A DNA stretch of 64,000 nucleotides, from contig OY755183.1 in the NCBI GenBank assembly GCA_963576735.1, positions 16,573,213 to 16,637,212 of the forward strand. Direction: 5' to 3'. The notes beneath the pieces were generated by a model. It was not told the DNA's origin. It did not search any database and saw only the letters and a program-made list of their open reading frames with translations. Shown here piece by piece: positions 36,996 through 45,670 of this stretch (the stretch's first letter is position 1; each line of letters opens with the position of its first letter). The position numbers and the translations under genes are program-made. Source of the DNA: Bedellia somnulentella (taxonomy: Eukaryota; Arthropoda; Insecta; Lepidoptera; Bedelliidae).

Positions 36996-37347
36996 AATAT
37001 TGAAGAGCATAAGTATAGTCAAACGTTTTCAATCATACCATTTCCGTTTCTGAATCTGATCAAAAGTTACAAACGCAGAGTTGAGATTTGAATAAAGCTG
37101 TAAAAACTGTATTGGTTAAGCCAATATACTGCACGAAGCTTCAGGGGTTTATACTCAAATAATACTAAAGCTAGAACTCCCGACACGTTGGACTATTCGA
37201 CCAACCGACTATTTGCATAATTCGGAACGGGCGCTCCAAAGAGGTTTGCCAAAGGACCGATTCCGAGTATATTGACTTTGTTCCATTTACAACTGTTTCA
37301 AAGTTTGATGCCAGTTTTTGATTCAGGAAATGGCTGTATGAAATTCA

Positions 37348-37863
37348 GTGTTGGTGAAAAGTTTTGTTAGTAAATGTATACAGACGGTTTATTATGCCTA
37401 TGTTCGCAGTATTCTGGAGTTCGCCTCAAGTGTTTGGTCCCCTCAATACATTAAGTACAAGCATATGATTGAAAGAATACAACATATTTTTGTACGACAC
37501 TTAAATTTTAAAACTAAGAACTTCCATAAGTGTTACGAAATGAGTTGTAAATTTCATAAAATGTTAAGATTAGAGGATCGCCGTATTTTAACTGACCTAA
37601 CCGTTCTACATGATATAATACATGGTCGTTTGGATAACCCAAACTTACTTGCACAGGTTGGACTTAACACGCCATCATATAGGACTCGCCATACCATAAA
37701 TAGTTTGTTCTCCGTACCAATTTCCAGAACTAACTACTCACAGAACGCTCCTTTTAGTCGTATTTTATCCGAATATAATAAAAACTTCCATGATTTAGAT
37801 CTATTTAATCTAAGTAGATGCGCATTTAGGAAAGCTGTAATGGACGTACTTTTTAATTCTTAA
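37348..37863 (+). CDS. Truncated jockey-like reverse transcriptase C-terminus
   Basis: A 171-residue open frame with the thumb/C-terminal part of a jockey-type reverse transcriptase: YYAYVRSILEFASSVWSP, RIQHIFVRHLNFK, RLEDRRILTDLTVLHDIIH and NAPFSRILSEYN. It ends at a stop before a 3' UTR. The palm domain with the catalytic aspartates is missing because the copy is 5'-truncated; in-frame stops occur just upstream (37339). It lies in the netrin intron 36304-39108 in sense orientation. It has no enzymatic function alone. Confidence 0.85.
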   Translation: MLVKSFVSKCIQTVYYAYVRSILEFASSVWSPQYIKYKHMIERIQHIFVRHLNFKTKNFHKCYEMSCKFHKMLRLEDRRILTDLTVLHDIIHGRLDNPNLLAQVGLNTPSYRTRHTINSLFSVPISRTNYSQNAPFSRILSEYNKNFHDLDLFNLSRCAFRKAVMDVLFNS

Positions 37864-37943
37864 TATACATATTATATTATGAGTATCATTTAATAACACA
37901 TACATTCTTATATGCCTTTATGTATGTCACAGATTTTTATTTG

Positions 37944-37949
<6 letters not shown>

Positions 37950-37994
<45 letters not shown>

Positions 37995-37996
37995 TA
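37950..37996. repeat. (CA)n microsatellite
   Basis: About 23 CA units in the 3' UTR of the jockey-like LINE. Confidence 0.95.
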
Positions 37997-38361
37997 TACA
38001 CACACATGCACATACACACACCCCTGAGATATCGTGGATCAAAACAATTTTGCTTTAAATATTGTTGTTAATATCTATTTTATTTCCTGTTAAAATTTGT
38101 ATTTATTTGTTAGAGTTATTTGCTATAAAAAAAAACATGTGTTGAAAATCAAATGTAACGTAAAAACAAGATTATTGTTACATATGTTTTCTGTACATCT
38201 GTGGACATCTGTCATTGGCCTTACTTGATTTCTATTATTAACTATGTATTATTACTTATGTCGCTGTTGATGTTCCTAATAAAAATAAATAAATAAATAA
38301 ATAAATAAAGTTAGTTTTTGGAAACATTTGTAAATTGGATTCTCGAAAATGGTACATTTTT

Positions 38362-38617
38362 ACTACATACATACATACATATGCTCACGGCTATAAATCC
38401 CTAGAAGGGGTAGCCAGAGCTAAGGAATTAGAAATTCTTCAGCCACATTTGGAAAATTGAGTGGGGAAAGGATGGTAAAGTAAAGGTTGTTGGTGATGGG
38501 TCTCCAGCCGCATCGCCCGAAAATCCCTTAAAAGCCCCAATACCGTTAGTCGCCTCTTACGTACACCCATCGGTAGAAACGGGGTAGTGCTATTCTAAGC
38601 CGACACTACACGCCAAA
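38362..38617 (-). mobile_element. SINE-B, full length, subfamily 2
   Basis: Complete copy in the netrin intron (catacatacatatgctcacg to tctaagccgacactacac). Confidence 0.92.
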
Positions 38618-38665
38618 CTACTACTACTACATATAGTACACAAGATATGTTTAGAAATATTATAA

Positions 38666-38815
38666 CTGTGCAGTCCCGGTTCGAAATTGGACTAACCCAT
38701 TTCTTCATGGGGGTTTAGTACGAGGCGACTAACTGTGTTGGGGTATTGCAAGTGATGAGGCGATATGGCATGAGATTTTTGGATTTTGTAGCCATCAGTA
38801 AAGTGAATTAGAAAT
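38666..38815 (+). mobile_element. SINE-B, decayed
   Basis: gtgcagtcccggttcgaaat, gaggcgactaactgtgttgg and a poor 3' part. Confidence 0.55.
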
Positions 38816-39108
38816 CCTGGAAAGAGCAGTTAATTACTATTTTTTACCAAAGCTCTTTTTTCTGTGACAGATTGTTAGTGAGAAAAAGTGCTCATATTGT
38901 TTTTATTTATTTATTTACATTGCTATTACGATATGGTGTTGCCACCATTTTCAGGCTAAAAGAACTGTTTAGAGGATTTAAAAATATAATTGTTTCTTTG
39001 CAAATTCTGCTTTAAACTTCTCCTAATAATCTTATACAGCATCAAGTTGCATAACAGTCATATAAAAAAACCTGAAACATATCACTTAATTCTTCTTTCC
39101 ATCCCCAG

Positions 39109-39258
39109 CATGCGACTGCCACCCGGTGGGCGCGAGCGGCAAGACGTGCAACCAGACGAGCGGCCAGTGTCCCTGCAAGGACGGCGTCACGGGCACCACC
39201 TGCAACCGATGTGCCAAGGGTTACCAGCAGTCCAGGAGCCATATTGCGCCGTGTATAC
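39109..39258 (+). CDS. Net: Netrin exon: laminin-type EGF domain 3
   Basis: This 150 nt exon carries the third laminin EGF domain. The acceptor is a pyrimidine-rich run ending atccccag and the donor is gtaagt. Phase matches the preceding exon: one base is carried in and one carried out. The protein reads [15 protein letters not shown], then [22 protein letters not shown] and IAPC, with eight cysteines in the LE spacing and the netrin-specific [11 protein letters not shown] signature. The exon is clearly more GC-rich than its introns. The intron before it (36304-39108) holds SINE-B copies, an RTE tail and a jockey-like LINE end, all without coding relevance. The split codon at the start gives a proline just before the first cysteine. 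Confidence is very high because motif, phase and splice sites all agree. Confidence 0.96.
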
Positions 39259-39396
39259 GTAAGTTGCAGAGATTTCTGTTTTTTGTAATCTATTTAGTTA
39301 GACAGAATAAGCTGTCAGATTTTATTTTTATGCATATCAGGGTCCGGAAGGACTGCAAAATTTCAAATCCCTTAAAAAAGGAAACGAATGTAATGG

Positions 39397-39455
39397 GAAA
39401 CCAACTCAACTTCCAAAAGTGGCTGAGGAATTATAACCGTGAATATATGTACTTA
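39397..39455 (+). mobile_element. SINE-B 3' stub with internal deletion
   Basis: aactcaacttccaaaagtgg ctgaggaat joins directly to tataaccgtgaatatatg, in the short netrin intron 39259-39709. Confidence 0.7.
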
Positions 39456-39709
39456 CGTAGATCATTTTAAAAAAGTTTCTGTTTTAAACGATCAATAGTG
39501 AAAAACCATCTTTCAATACGGGTTTCAAAGGGTTTCCTTATCTGTACGGCATAACAGCATAGTATAAAACTTCGAAGTTCTTTATGATCAATTGAAGCTT
39601 AAAGCGATACTGATATGTAATTTTTAAGATTTATTTTATGAAATCTTAATTGCTTACTATAATATGAATTTTAGATTTAATTTTATTATATCTAAATATT
39701 TATTTCTAG

Positions 39710-39772
39710 GTATTCCCCGCGTAGTGACGGCAGTGCAAGCCATGGAGGCCGTGGAGGGCGAGCCGGCGCGCG
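39710..39772 (+). CDS. Net: Netrin exon: linker between LE3 and NTR domain
   Basis: This is a 63 nt micro-exon with acceptor tttctag and donor gtaagt. In phase with its neighbours it encodes about 20 residues (IPRVVTAVQAMEAVEG and a few more). In the netrin family the segment after the LE3 end (APCI) starts with a hydrophobic-proline stretch and is poorly conserved, so this fits the flexible linker before the C-terminal NTR (domain C). It has no cysteines and is GC-rich. The call depends on phase (2+60+1 nt), position and splice sites rather than on conserved residues. Alternative splicing that skips it would preserve frame, since 63 is divisible by 3. Confidence 0.88.
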
Positions 39773-39884
39773 GTAAGTAGTAAGTGTACCTTCATGCACT
39801 ATCACCATTAACGCACTCGATGTGCTATAGCGGCGTCGGATTTTCTGATATATGACTTTTAGCTCACAAATTTTGTTTTTAATT

Positions 39885-42017
39885 TATATATGGTCAATTA
39901 ATTGAATGTGCGACGGAAGTTTGTGGAGTGAGCAAAAGGAAAATTAGACCATCAGCTAGTTGGTGGGATAAAAATGTGAAAGATGCAGTGAATGAAAAGA
40001 AGAAAGCTTGGCTCGATTTACTAGCAATCAAAGCTAGTAAACGGATGAATGTGTGTATAAATGATGATGAAGTTGAGAGATTTGAAGATGAATATAAGAG
40101 AATAAAGATAATGGTTAAGAATAAAATAGAGCAGAAAAAGCGAGATCTGAAAGAATGGAGTGAAAAGAAACTCTCCAATAATTTCCAAAACAATCAAAAA
40201 TTGTTTTGGAAATATATCAGACGTGAAAGGGGAGTTTCACAAAACACCAGTACAAATGTAATGAAGGATGAAAAAGGTGAATTAATGACTGATGGAATTA
40301 GAATAAAAAGGGTATGGAAGGATTATTTCGAGGGTCTCTTTGAAAAAGAGGATGACCCCACTACTTCAGCAATTGATATTAATATTAATTGTAACGAAGT
40401 GCTGGGTGATATGTGTGAAAGTGTGATAAGTATGGAAGAAATTGTAAAAGCGATGAAATGTATGAAATTAGGGAAAGCGGCAGGGTATGATAGAGTTAAT
40501 ATCGAAATGCTAAGGGCTGGTAAAGGGTTAGTGGCTTCTTGGCTGTTCTTCCTTTTTCGAAAGTGTTGGGCACTTGGCAAAGTACCAAATGATTGGTGCA
40601 GAGCGGTGATAGTGCCCCTATATAAAGGGAAAGGGTCACGCCAGGTAGCAAAAAACTACCGTGGTATTAGCCTACTTAGTGTTGTCGGTAAATTGTATGC
40701 TAAGGTATTGATTGAAAGAGTGATGAAAGAAACTGATGAGAAAATCTGGGATGTGCAAGCAGGGTTTAGAAAGGGAATGGGATGTATGGATCAAATCTTC
40801 TCCTTAAGGTGCATCACAGAAAAATTCTTAGCAAAGAACCAAAAAGTGTATTGCACCTTCATTGATCTGGAGAAGGCGTATGATAGGGTAGTAAGAAAGA
40901 ATTTGTGGGAGGTGTTGTCTAAGTTCGGTTTGGGGAGCCAACTTATACGTGCATTGGAGTCACTTTATGAGGGTTCCAGTGCATGTGTAAGAATAAACGG
41001 AGAAAACACGGACTGGTTTGAAATCTCTAGGGGTGTACGTCAGGGTTGTGTAGCTTCTCCGTGGCTTTTCAATCTGTTCATGGATGACTGTTTGAAAGAA
41101 CTACGCGAAAGTGATTATGGTCTGAGAATGGAAGGATTCATCATTAAATGCCTCTTATACGCTGACGATCAAGTATTACTTGCATCAACGGTAAATGAGT
41201 TGCAAGAGATGGTGAATATTGCGTGTAAGTCTTTTGAAAGAAAGGGCATGCGAGTGAATGTGGACAAAACCAAGACAATGGTTTTCCAGAGAGAGGAAAG
41301 TATGACAGAATGTGAGATTACAATAGGTGGCAAGAAAGTGGAACAAGTGAAAGAGTTTGTATATCTGGGAAGTTTGTTTACAAGGGACGGAAAATGCGAG
41401 GAAGATATTGAAAGGAGAGTAAAAAAGGGAAATGCGGTAAATGGAGCCATAAACAGTCTAATGTCGAGCCAGTTCCTGTCTGAAAAGGCGCGAATGGCAG
41501 TTCACAATGCTGTACTGGTTCCTACGCTGATGTATGGTAGTGAATGTTGGGCATGGCAAAAGAGGCATGAAAGTAGAGTGAATGCAGTGGAAATGAGATC
41601 CCTCAGAAGTATATGTAATGTAAGGTTGTGCGACAGAGTGAGAAATAGTGTAATTCGTGAACGTTTAGGTGTGAAAGATGACGTAGTGTGCAAGATAGAG
41701 AAAGGAATGTTAAGGTGGTTTGGGCACATAGAGAGGATGAATGACAATAAATTGGTGAAAGAGATCTATAGAGCCAACGTGGAAGGTAATGTGAGTAGAG
41801 GACGACCACGGAGAACACACTTGGACCAAATTGAGAGTGTGCTCAAAAAGGCTGGCGTCCGAAGTATGAAGAATAAAAGAGCATGTATGAAAAGATTGAT
41901 GGATGTAAACGAAGCTAGAGAGGTTTGTCAGGATCGTACAAAGTGGCGATCGATAGTCTCTGCCTACTCCAATGGGAACAATGGGCGTGAGTATAAGTAA
42001 GTAAGTAAGTAAGTAAT
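39885..42017 (+). mobile_element. RTE-clade LINE, 5'-truncated, in netrin intron
   Basis: A non-LTR retrotransposon inserted in sense orientation in the netrin intron between exons 39710-39772 and 43686-43757. The apurinic endonuclease region expected upstream of the reverse transcriptase is absent. Family-like protein sequence begins near 39892 (GQLIECATEVCGVS), so the copy is 5'-truncated there. It ends ggcgtgagtataagtaag with a (taag)n simple repeat, as RTE elements do. The long undamaged frame suggests a young insertion. Ten truncated or diverged copies of its 3' end lie elsewhere in the window. Confidence 0.9.
39928..42000 (+). CDS. RTE-type reverse transcriptase ORF (intact, 690 codons)
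   Basis: Encodes an RNA-directed DNA polymerase that copies the element at a nicked target (target-primed reverse transcription). Visible motifs are LGKAAGYDRVNIEML, NYRGISLLSV near residue 243, the catalytic aspartate in FIDLEKAYDRV at about 311-321, RQGC at 371-374, and the YADD active site at 411-414 (nt 41158-41169). It ends with the RTE-type C-terminal domain: RWFGHIERM at about 596, then RGRPRRTHLDQIE and QDRTKWRSIVSAYSNGN. The frame is open upstream to 39883, and the GTG at 39928 is only a formal start, since the real protein began with an endonuclease domain now lost. All catalytic residues are present and there are no stops. It is a transposon gene, not part of netrin. Confidence 0.92.
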   Translation: MSKRKIRPSASWWDKNVKDAVNEKKKAWLDLLAIKASKRMNVCINDDEVERFEDEYKRIKIMVKNKIEQKKRDLKEWSEKKLSNNFQNNQKLFWKYIRRERGVSQNTSTNVMKDEKGELMTDGIRIKRVWKDYFEGLFEKEDDPTTSAIDININCNEVLGDMCESVISMEEIVKAMKCMKLGKAAGYDRVNIEMLRAGKGLVASWLFFLFRKCWALGKVPNDWCRAVIVPLYKGKGSRQVAKNYRGISLLSVVGKLYAKVLIERVMKETDEKIWDVQAGFRKGMGCMDQIFSLRCITEKFLAKNQKVYCTFIDLEKAYDRVVRKNLWEVLSKFGLGSQLIRALESLYEGSSACVRINGENTDWFEISRGVRQGCVASPWLFNLFMDDCLKELRESDYGLRMEGFIIKCLLYADDQVLLASTVNELQEMVNIACKSFERKGMRVNVDKTKTMVFQREESMTECEITIGGKKVEQVKEFVYLGSLFTRDGKCEEDIERRVKKGNAVNGAINSLMSSQFLSEKARMAVHNAVLVPTLMYGSECWAWQKRHESRVNAVEMRSLRSICNVRLCDRVRNSVIRERLGVKDDVVCKIEKGMLRWFGHIERMNDNKLVKEIYRANVEGNVSRGRPRRTHLDQIESVLKKAGVRSMKNKRACMKRLMDVNEAREVCQDRTKWRSIVSAYSNGNNGREYK

Positions 42018-42394
42018 TAATATGTTGCAGGACTATTGTTGTTATATTATAGAATAATATTTTTATGATATAGTAGAAAACATGTTTATGCTGTATATAA
42101 GTTGTATTTAATGCAATCCTAGATTTAAGTTCTTTAAGCAATGATGAAGCATCAGTAAACAAACTGTAACATTAAATTTATGAGGAAAAATATAATTAAT
42201 TTATGACGAAACAATCTTACTTTATTTATTAAATTAGAGTTATCTATATTTCTGTTGCAGATCTTGTTCTTTTTTCAATATTTTTCCTAAATAATATCAG
42301 AAAATTTGACTGCTTTTCGACATATATGGATTAATTTATAAATGCTTGGTATAATCGCACATGCTTTGTAAACATTGACTTACAATCATCATTT

Positions 42395-42560
42395 TTTTTT
42401 AAAATAAAATAAAATAAAAAAAAATATCATTTATTTCAAAGTAAACAAGATAAATCTTTGTTTTTTGAAAGTCAGATTCTACCCTTCTTATTCTTTCTTA
42501 TTATTTTAAAGAATCATACTCGATGCTCACTTCATATATAAAATACAATAAATAATAATA
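42395..42560 (-). mobile_element. LINE 3' UTR fragment, same family as 56380-56427
   Basis: The - strand reads tactttgaaataaatgat followed by ttattttattttatttt, matching the end of the 55955 element. It lies in netrin intron 39773-43685. Confidence 0.55.
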
Positions 42561-43164
42561 AATATTTTCTTCTTAATCATTAGTGAAAATTAAAATAACA
42601 AAGAGCTGAATTTCCTGTTTAATATTAAAAGCTTTTAAAATATAAACTATTGGATAACAAAACGTCAAAGTCCAGTTACTGTAACATAAATCATAATAAA
42701 TACGATAAGAACTGTTTTTATTCCTTTTAGATAAGGGCCCTTTTTTCTATAAGCAGCCATTGTTACGGAGTTTTATAACGATGTATTGTTATAGTAAACA
42801 TTAAACATTAGCACAGTTAATACGAGTCACTGAAATTACAAGTAAAAACAATAAGAAATCTAAAATTGTTATGTGTGTTATTATTTTATTAGATTGATAA
42901 GCATTTATAAATTACCACTGTATTTTCATAAGTCATATAATAGCTGTATATGTGATGTGGTGTTAAGTGTTAGTTGGTAGTGACGCATGATTCATATAAA
43001 AATATAGTGACAAAGATGCATTTTAAGTACTTTGTTTTAGATTAGCAATGCCAGTATGCATTTCATCTCATACTTACGCTGATTGGGGCTTTAAATTCTA
43101 TTAAAACCATTTATTTAGTCGAAATATCTGACACATTGTGTCGAATTATTTGATTAAAAAAGCG

Positions 43165-43263
43165 CATGTCTGAGAAGATCAATGATTGTAAAGACAGCGA
43201 GAGAATCATACAAAATAGCGATAAATAGTCTCTGCCCCCCCCTCAATTGGGTGGCGTTAATAT
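43165..43263 (+). mobile_element. Highly diverged RTE LINE 3' fragment
   Basis: gcatgtctgagaagatcaat and ctctgcccccccctcaattg match the LINE end with many changes. Lies in a netrin intron. Confidence 0.65.
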
Positions 43264-43685
43264 ATATTTTATTGGTCCATTAATATTTCTGTTACAAATA
43301 AATGATCAGTTTATTTAATGAAATTTGTGAAACATACAATTGGCACGATAAATTGTTATACTTAAAAAGTGCTTGTTAATAGATTAAGTGCTGTTTGTTT
43401 TACTCAATAATAAATAAGTAAGCATAAAGGCACAGATTAAATATACCTTTGAAAATTCATATAAAGAAACAAGCGGTGTTGATATTTTGCATAACACAGT
43501 AAAGACTGACAATTTAGCGGATTTGTTTCAAATGACATCACGTTCATTGATTTCCACATGTATTGTTTAATTTGAAATGCCCACTTCTGTAATAAAATAA
43601 TAACTATAATATATTTTATTTCTTGACGAAAGTTGAAATGTCTCATTTTAAGTAAAATAGCTATATAATGGTGTTATAACAGCAG

Positions 43686-43757
43686 CGGAAGAGTGCGGCC
43701 GGTGCCGCGCCGGCGCCCACACACTAAATCTCAACAAGTTCTGCAGCCGAGACTACG
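43686..43757 (+). CDS. Net: Netrin exon: start of NTR (domain C)
   Basis: This 72 nt exon encodes the first part of the netrin NTR module: EECGRCRAGAHTLNLNKFC followed by SRDY. It supplies three of the six NTR cysteines and the K-F-C-x-R-D-Y signature that precedes the beta-barrel. The acceptor lies in a cagcag doublet (43680-43685), so two acceptors three bases apart are possible. The shorter exon is chosen here, and the longer form would add one residue. The donor is gtaagt. The upstream intron (39773-43685) carries the large RTE retrotransposon. The netrin NTR domain contributes basic, matrix/heparin-binding surface at the C-terminus of the ligand. Confidence 0.94.
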
Positions 43758-44329
43758 GTAAGTAGTGCAATTTATTACTATTATTACCTACTTTTTTTAA
43801 ATAGAGGCACCTAACTAGCGATTCTATTCATTAATCTAGCTATCTGTAACACCCAGGCATTTTTTCAATAATCATAGATTCAACATAACTTTTCAAGAAA
43901 AGAATCAATAATAAAGTAAGGTATGAGAACAACGTTGGAGTTGTTTGAGAACACTATAGAACATTGAGTTTTTGGATCATTATTCTTTTTTAACTTCCTT
44001 AAGTAACTGAAGATTCCTTGATTAAGAAAAAAGACATGATAATTTTTATATCATAGCAGTTTCGATCACTGAGTAAAACTCCTTAGCTTTCTTCATTGCC
44101 TTTAATTCATACTAGTCCATTCCCGCAGTCTAAAGACCATTTCCCATGACGTTTTGTCACGCCATCGATGCGCGTGACTGTGTTGTTTGTCGACGCCATG
44201 CTTTTTTGACAAATCCGTATGTGTTACAACTTAGATATAACAGACACTTGCGTATGTCACTGCAATCTCGTATTGACGGCTTCACCATAACACCTTGTAC
44301 AAAAGCACTTATATCATCATCATCCGCAG

Positions 44330-44507
44330 CCATAATGGGCAAGGTGGTGGGTCGCGGCGAGGCGCGCGGCGGCTGGGCGCGCTGGGCGCTGCAGGTGCAG
44401 GCGGTGTACAAGCGCGGGCCGCGCAGCCGCCTGCGCCGCGGCGCCGTGCCGCTCTACGTGCGCGCCAGAGACCTCGCCTGCAAGTGTCCCAAGATCAAGA
44501 TCAATAA
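44330..44507 (+). CDS. Net: Netrin exon: central NTR domain
   Basis: This 178 nt exon is extremely GC-rich. Its acceptor is catccgcag and its donor the non-optimal gttagt. It encodes the NTR core: ARWALQVQAVYKRG, SRLRRGAVPLYVRARD and LACKCPKIKINK. The strand pattern (hydrophobic-alternating QVQAVYK, then LRRGAVPLYVR, then the CKCP pair) matches the netrin domain C consensus, including the almost invariant ACKCPKIK motif with NTR cysteines 4 and 5. Arginine content is high, as expected for the basic C-terminal domain. Phase is 2+174+2 nt, consistent with both neighbours. The preceding intron (43758-44329) is short and free of repeats. Confidence 0.96.
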
Positions 44508-44609
44508 GTTAGTATATTTATTTATACACTTTACTGTATACATACAGACAGGCATTTTACAGAGAGTATTTTGCTAAATAGGTACAGTCATTAAAGTCTT
44601 TGTACACAA

Positions 44610-44682
44610 GCATACATACATACATTACATATACTTACGGCTATAAATCCCTAGAAGGGGTAGCAAGAGCTAAGGAATAAGA
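44610..44682 (-). mobile_element. SINE-B 3' stub
   Basis: tacggctataaatccctaga then aggggtagcaagagctaagg. Lies in the last netrin intron. Confidence 0.8.
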
Positions 44683-44951
44683 ACACTAAGAATAAAGAGA
44701 ACTACGAGAACTACACTAAGAACAATAAGAGCACTAACTCTTAATCTCAGTCTTAACTATATAAACTTACAATAAATCTAAAACATACAAACTAAGGGCT
44801 TCTCAGAGATGATCTACGAAACTCTAAATTCACCTATTCCCGTGGTGAAGAGTTTTGAGAGGCAGGCACAAATACACAATACATTTTCTTATTTTAAAAA
44901 AAACTTTTGACCCTACATTTTCATGCCATCCTTCTAAATCAAATTAGATTT

Positions 44952-45152
44952 ACATACATACATACATATACTCACGGCTATAATTCCCTAGAAGGGGTAG
45001 CCAGAGCTAAGGAATTATCAATTCCTCAGCCACTTTTGGGAAGTTGAGTGGAGAAAAGATGGTAAAATAAAGGCTTTTAGTGATGGGTCTCCAACCGCAT
45101 CGACCAAAAATCCAATAAAAGGCCCCAATACCCTTAGTCGCCTCTTACTTTT
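44952..45152 (-). mobile_element. SINE-B, subfamily 1-like, 5'-truncated
   Basis: catacatacatatactcacg to cttagtcgcctcttac, then stops. Lies in the last netrin intron. Confidence 0.88.
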
Positions 45153-45266
45153 TCTTATTCTCCTAAGTGATAAGGGTGGTACATTGATCCCTTACATTTG
45201 ATTTTATTTTATCTACTAGAAAGCCCCTTATAAATTAGATTTGTAATAAAAAAACCTCCTCCCCAG

Positions 45267-45417
45267 ATCGTACCTAATCCTAGGCGTAGAGAAAGAGGGT
45301 CCGTTGTCGGGGCTGCCGGGGCTGGCGGTGGGCGAGCGCTCGCTGCTGCTGGAGTGGCGCGACGACTGGCACCGCCGCATCCGCCGGCTGCAGCGCCGCG
45401 CCGTTCACTGCGATTAA
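45267..45417 (+). CDS. Net: Netrin terminal exon: end of NTR domain and stop
   Basis: The last coding exon starts after tcctccccag with one base completing a lysine codon. It encodes SYLILGVEKEG, a variable GC-rich stretch, then SLLLEWRDDWHRRIRR and RRAVHCD, and stops at TAA (45415-45417). The YLILG strand, the L-L-E-W-R-D-x-W helix and the last cysteine (the sixth of the NTR) are diagnostic of netrin C-termini. The tail after the last cysteine is only one residue, shorter than the basic tail known in vertebrate netrin-1. The final codons and the stop are partly duplicated 174 bp downstream in the 3' UTR (see findings). Together the six exons total 803 nt with continuous phase. Confidence 0.96.
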
Positions 45418-45670
45418 TATGCTGAATAGTTTTCACTACTAAATTGTATGGGTTTCAACTTCATTTGATTAGCCGTTTTCATTTTGTGTGACTTGGCTGC
45501 TTTAGCTGGGTTATATGTTCATTTAACCGTTTCTTTTTGTGGTTGGCGTTTGTCTTGGCTGCTTTAGCGCCGGGCCGTTCATTGGGATTAATATGGGTTT
45601 TCAAAACTTTTATTTGGCCGTTTTCATTTATTGTCATTGGAATTTGACTTGGCTGCTTTAATGCTGTTAT
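45393..45670 (+). repeat. Imperfect local repeats spanning netrin stop codon and proximal 3' UTR
   Basis: The segment gcgccgcgccgttcactg followed by cgattaatatg (from 45393, containing the stop) recurs as gcgccgggccgttcattg and ggattaatatg from 45567. In addition, a unit with ccgttttcattt then cttggctgcttta occurs three times (cttggctgc at about 45492, 45554 and 45648). Confidence 0.75.

Larger units (their letters stand above)
37340..38312 (+). mobile_element. 5'-truncated jockey-like LINE end
   Basis: Contains the reverse transcriptase C-terminus, a 3' UTR with a (CA)n tract at about 37950-37995, and a terminal aataaa followed by (aaat)n at 38278-38308. Confidence 0.75.

Noticed and set aside
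39042..39242. Alanine-rich - strand frame
   Set aside because: Shadow of the GC-rich netrin LE3 exon.
41169..42162. Several - strand frames over the RTE element
   Set aside because: Antisense shadows of the intact reverse transcriptase frame.
44157..44577. Frames on both strands around the netrin NTR exon, including a + frame starting upstream of the acceptor
   Set aside because: They run from intron into exon in the netrin frame or are antisense shadows. The splice-consistent netrin exon explains the coding signal.
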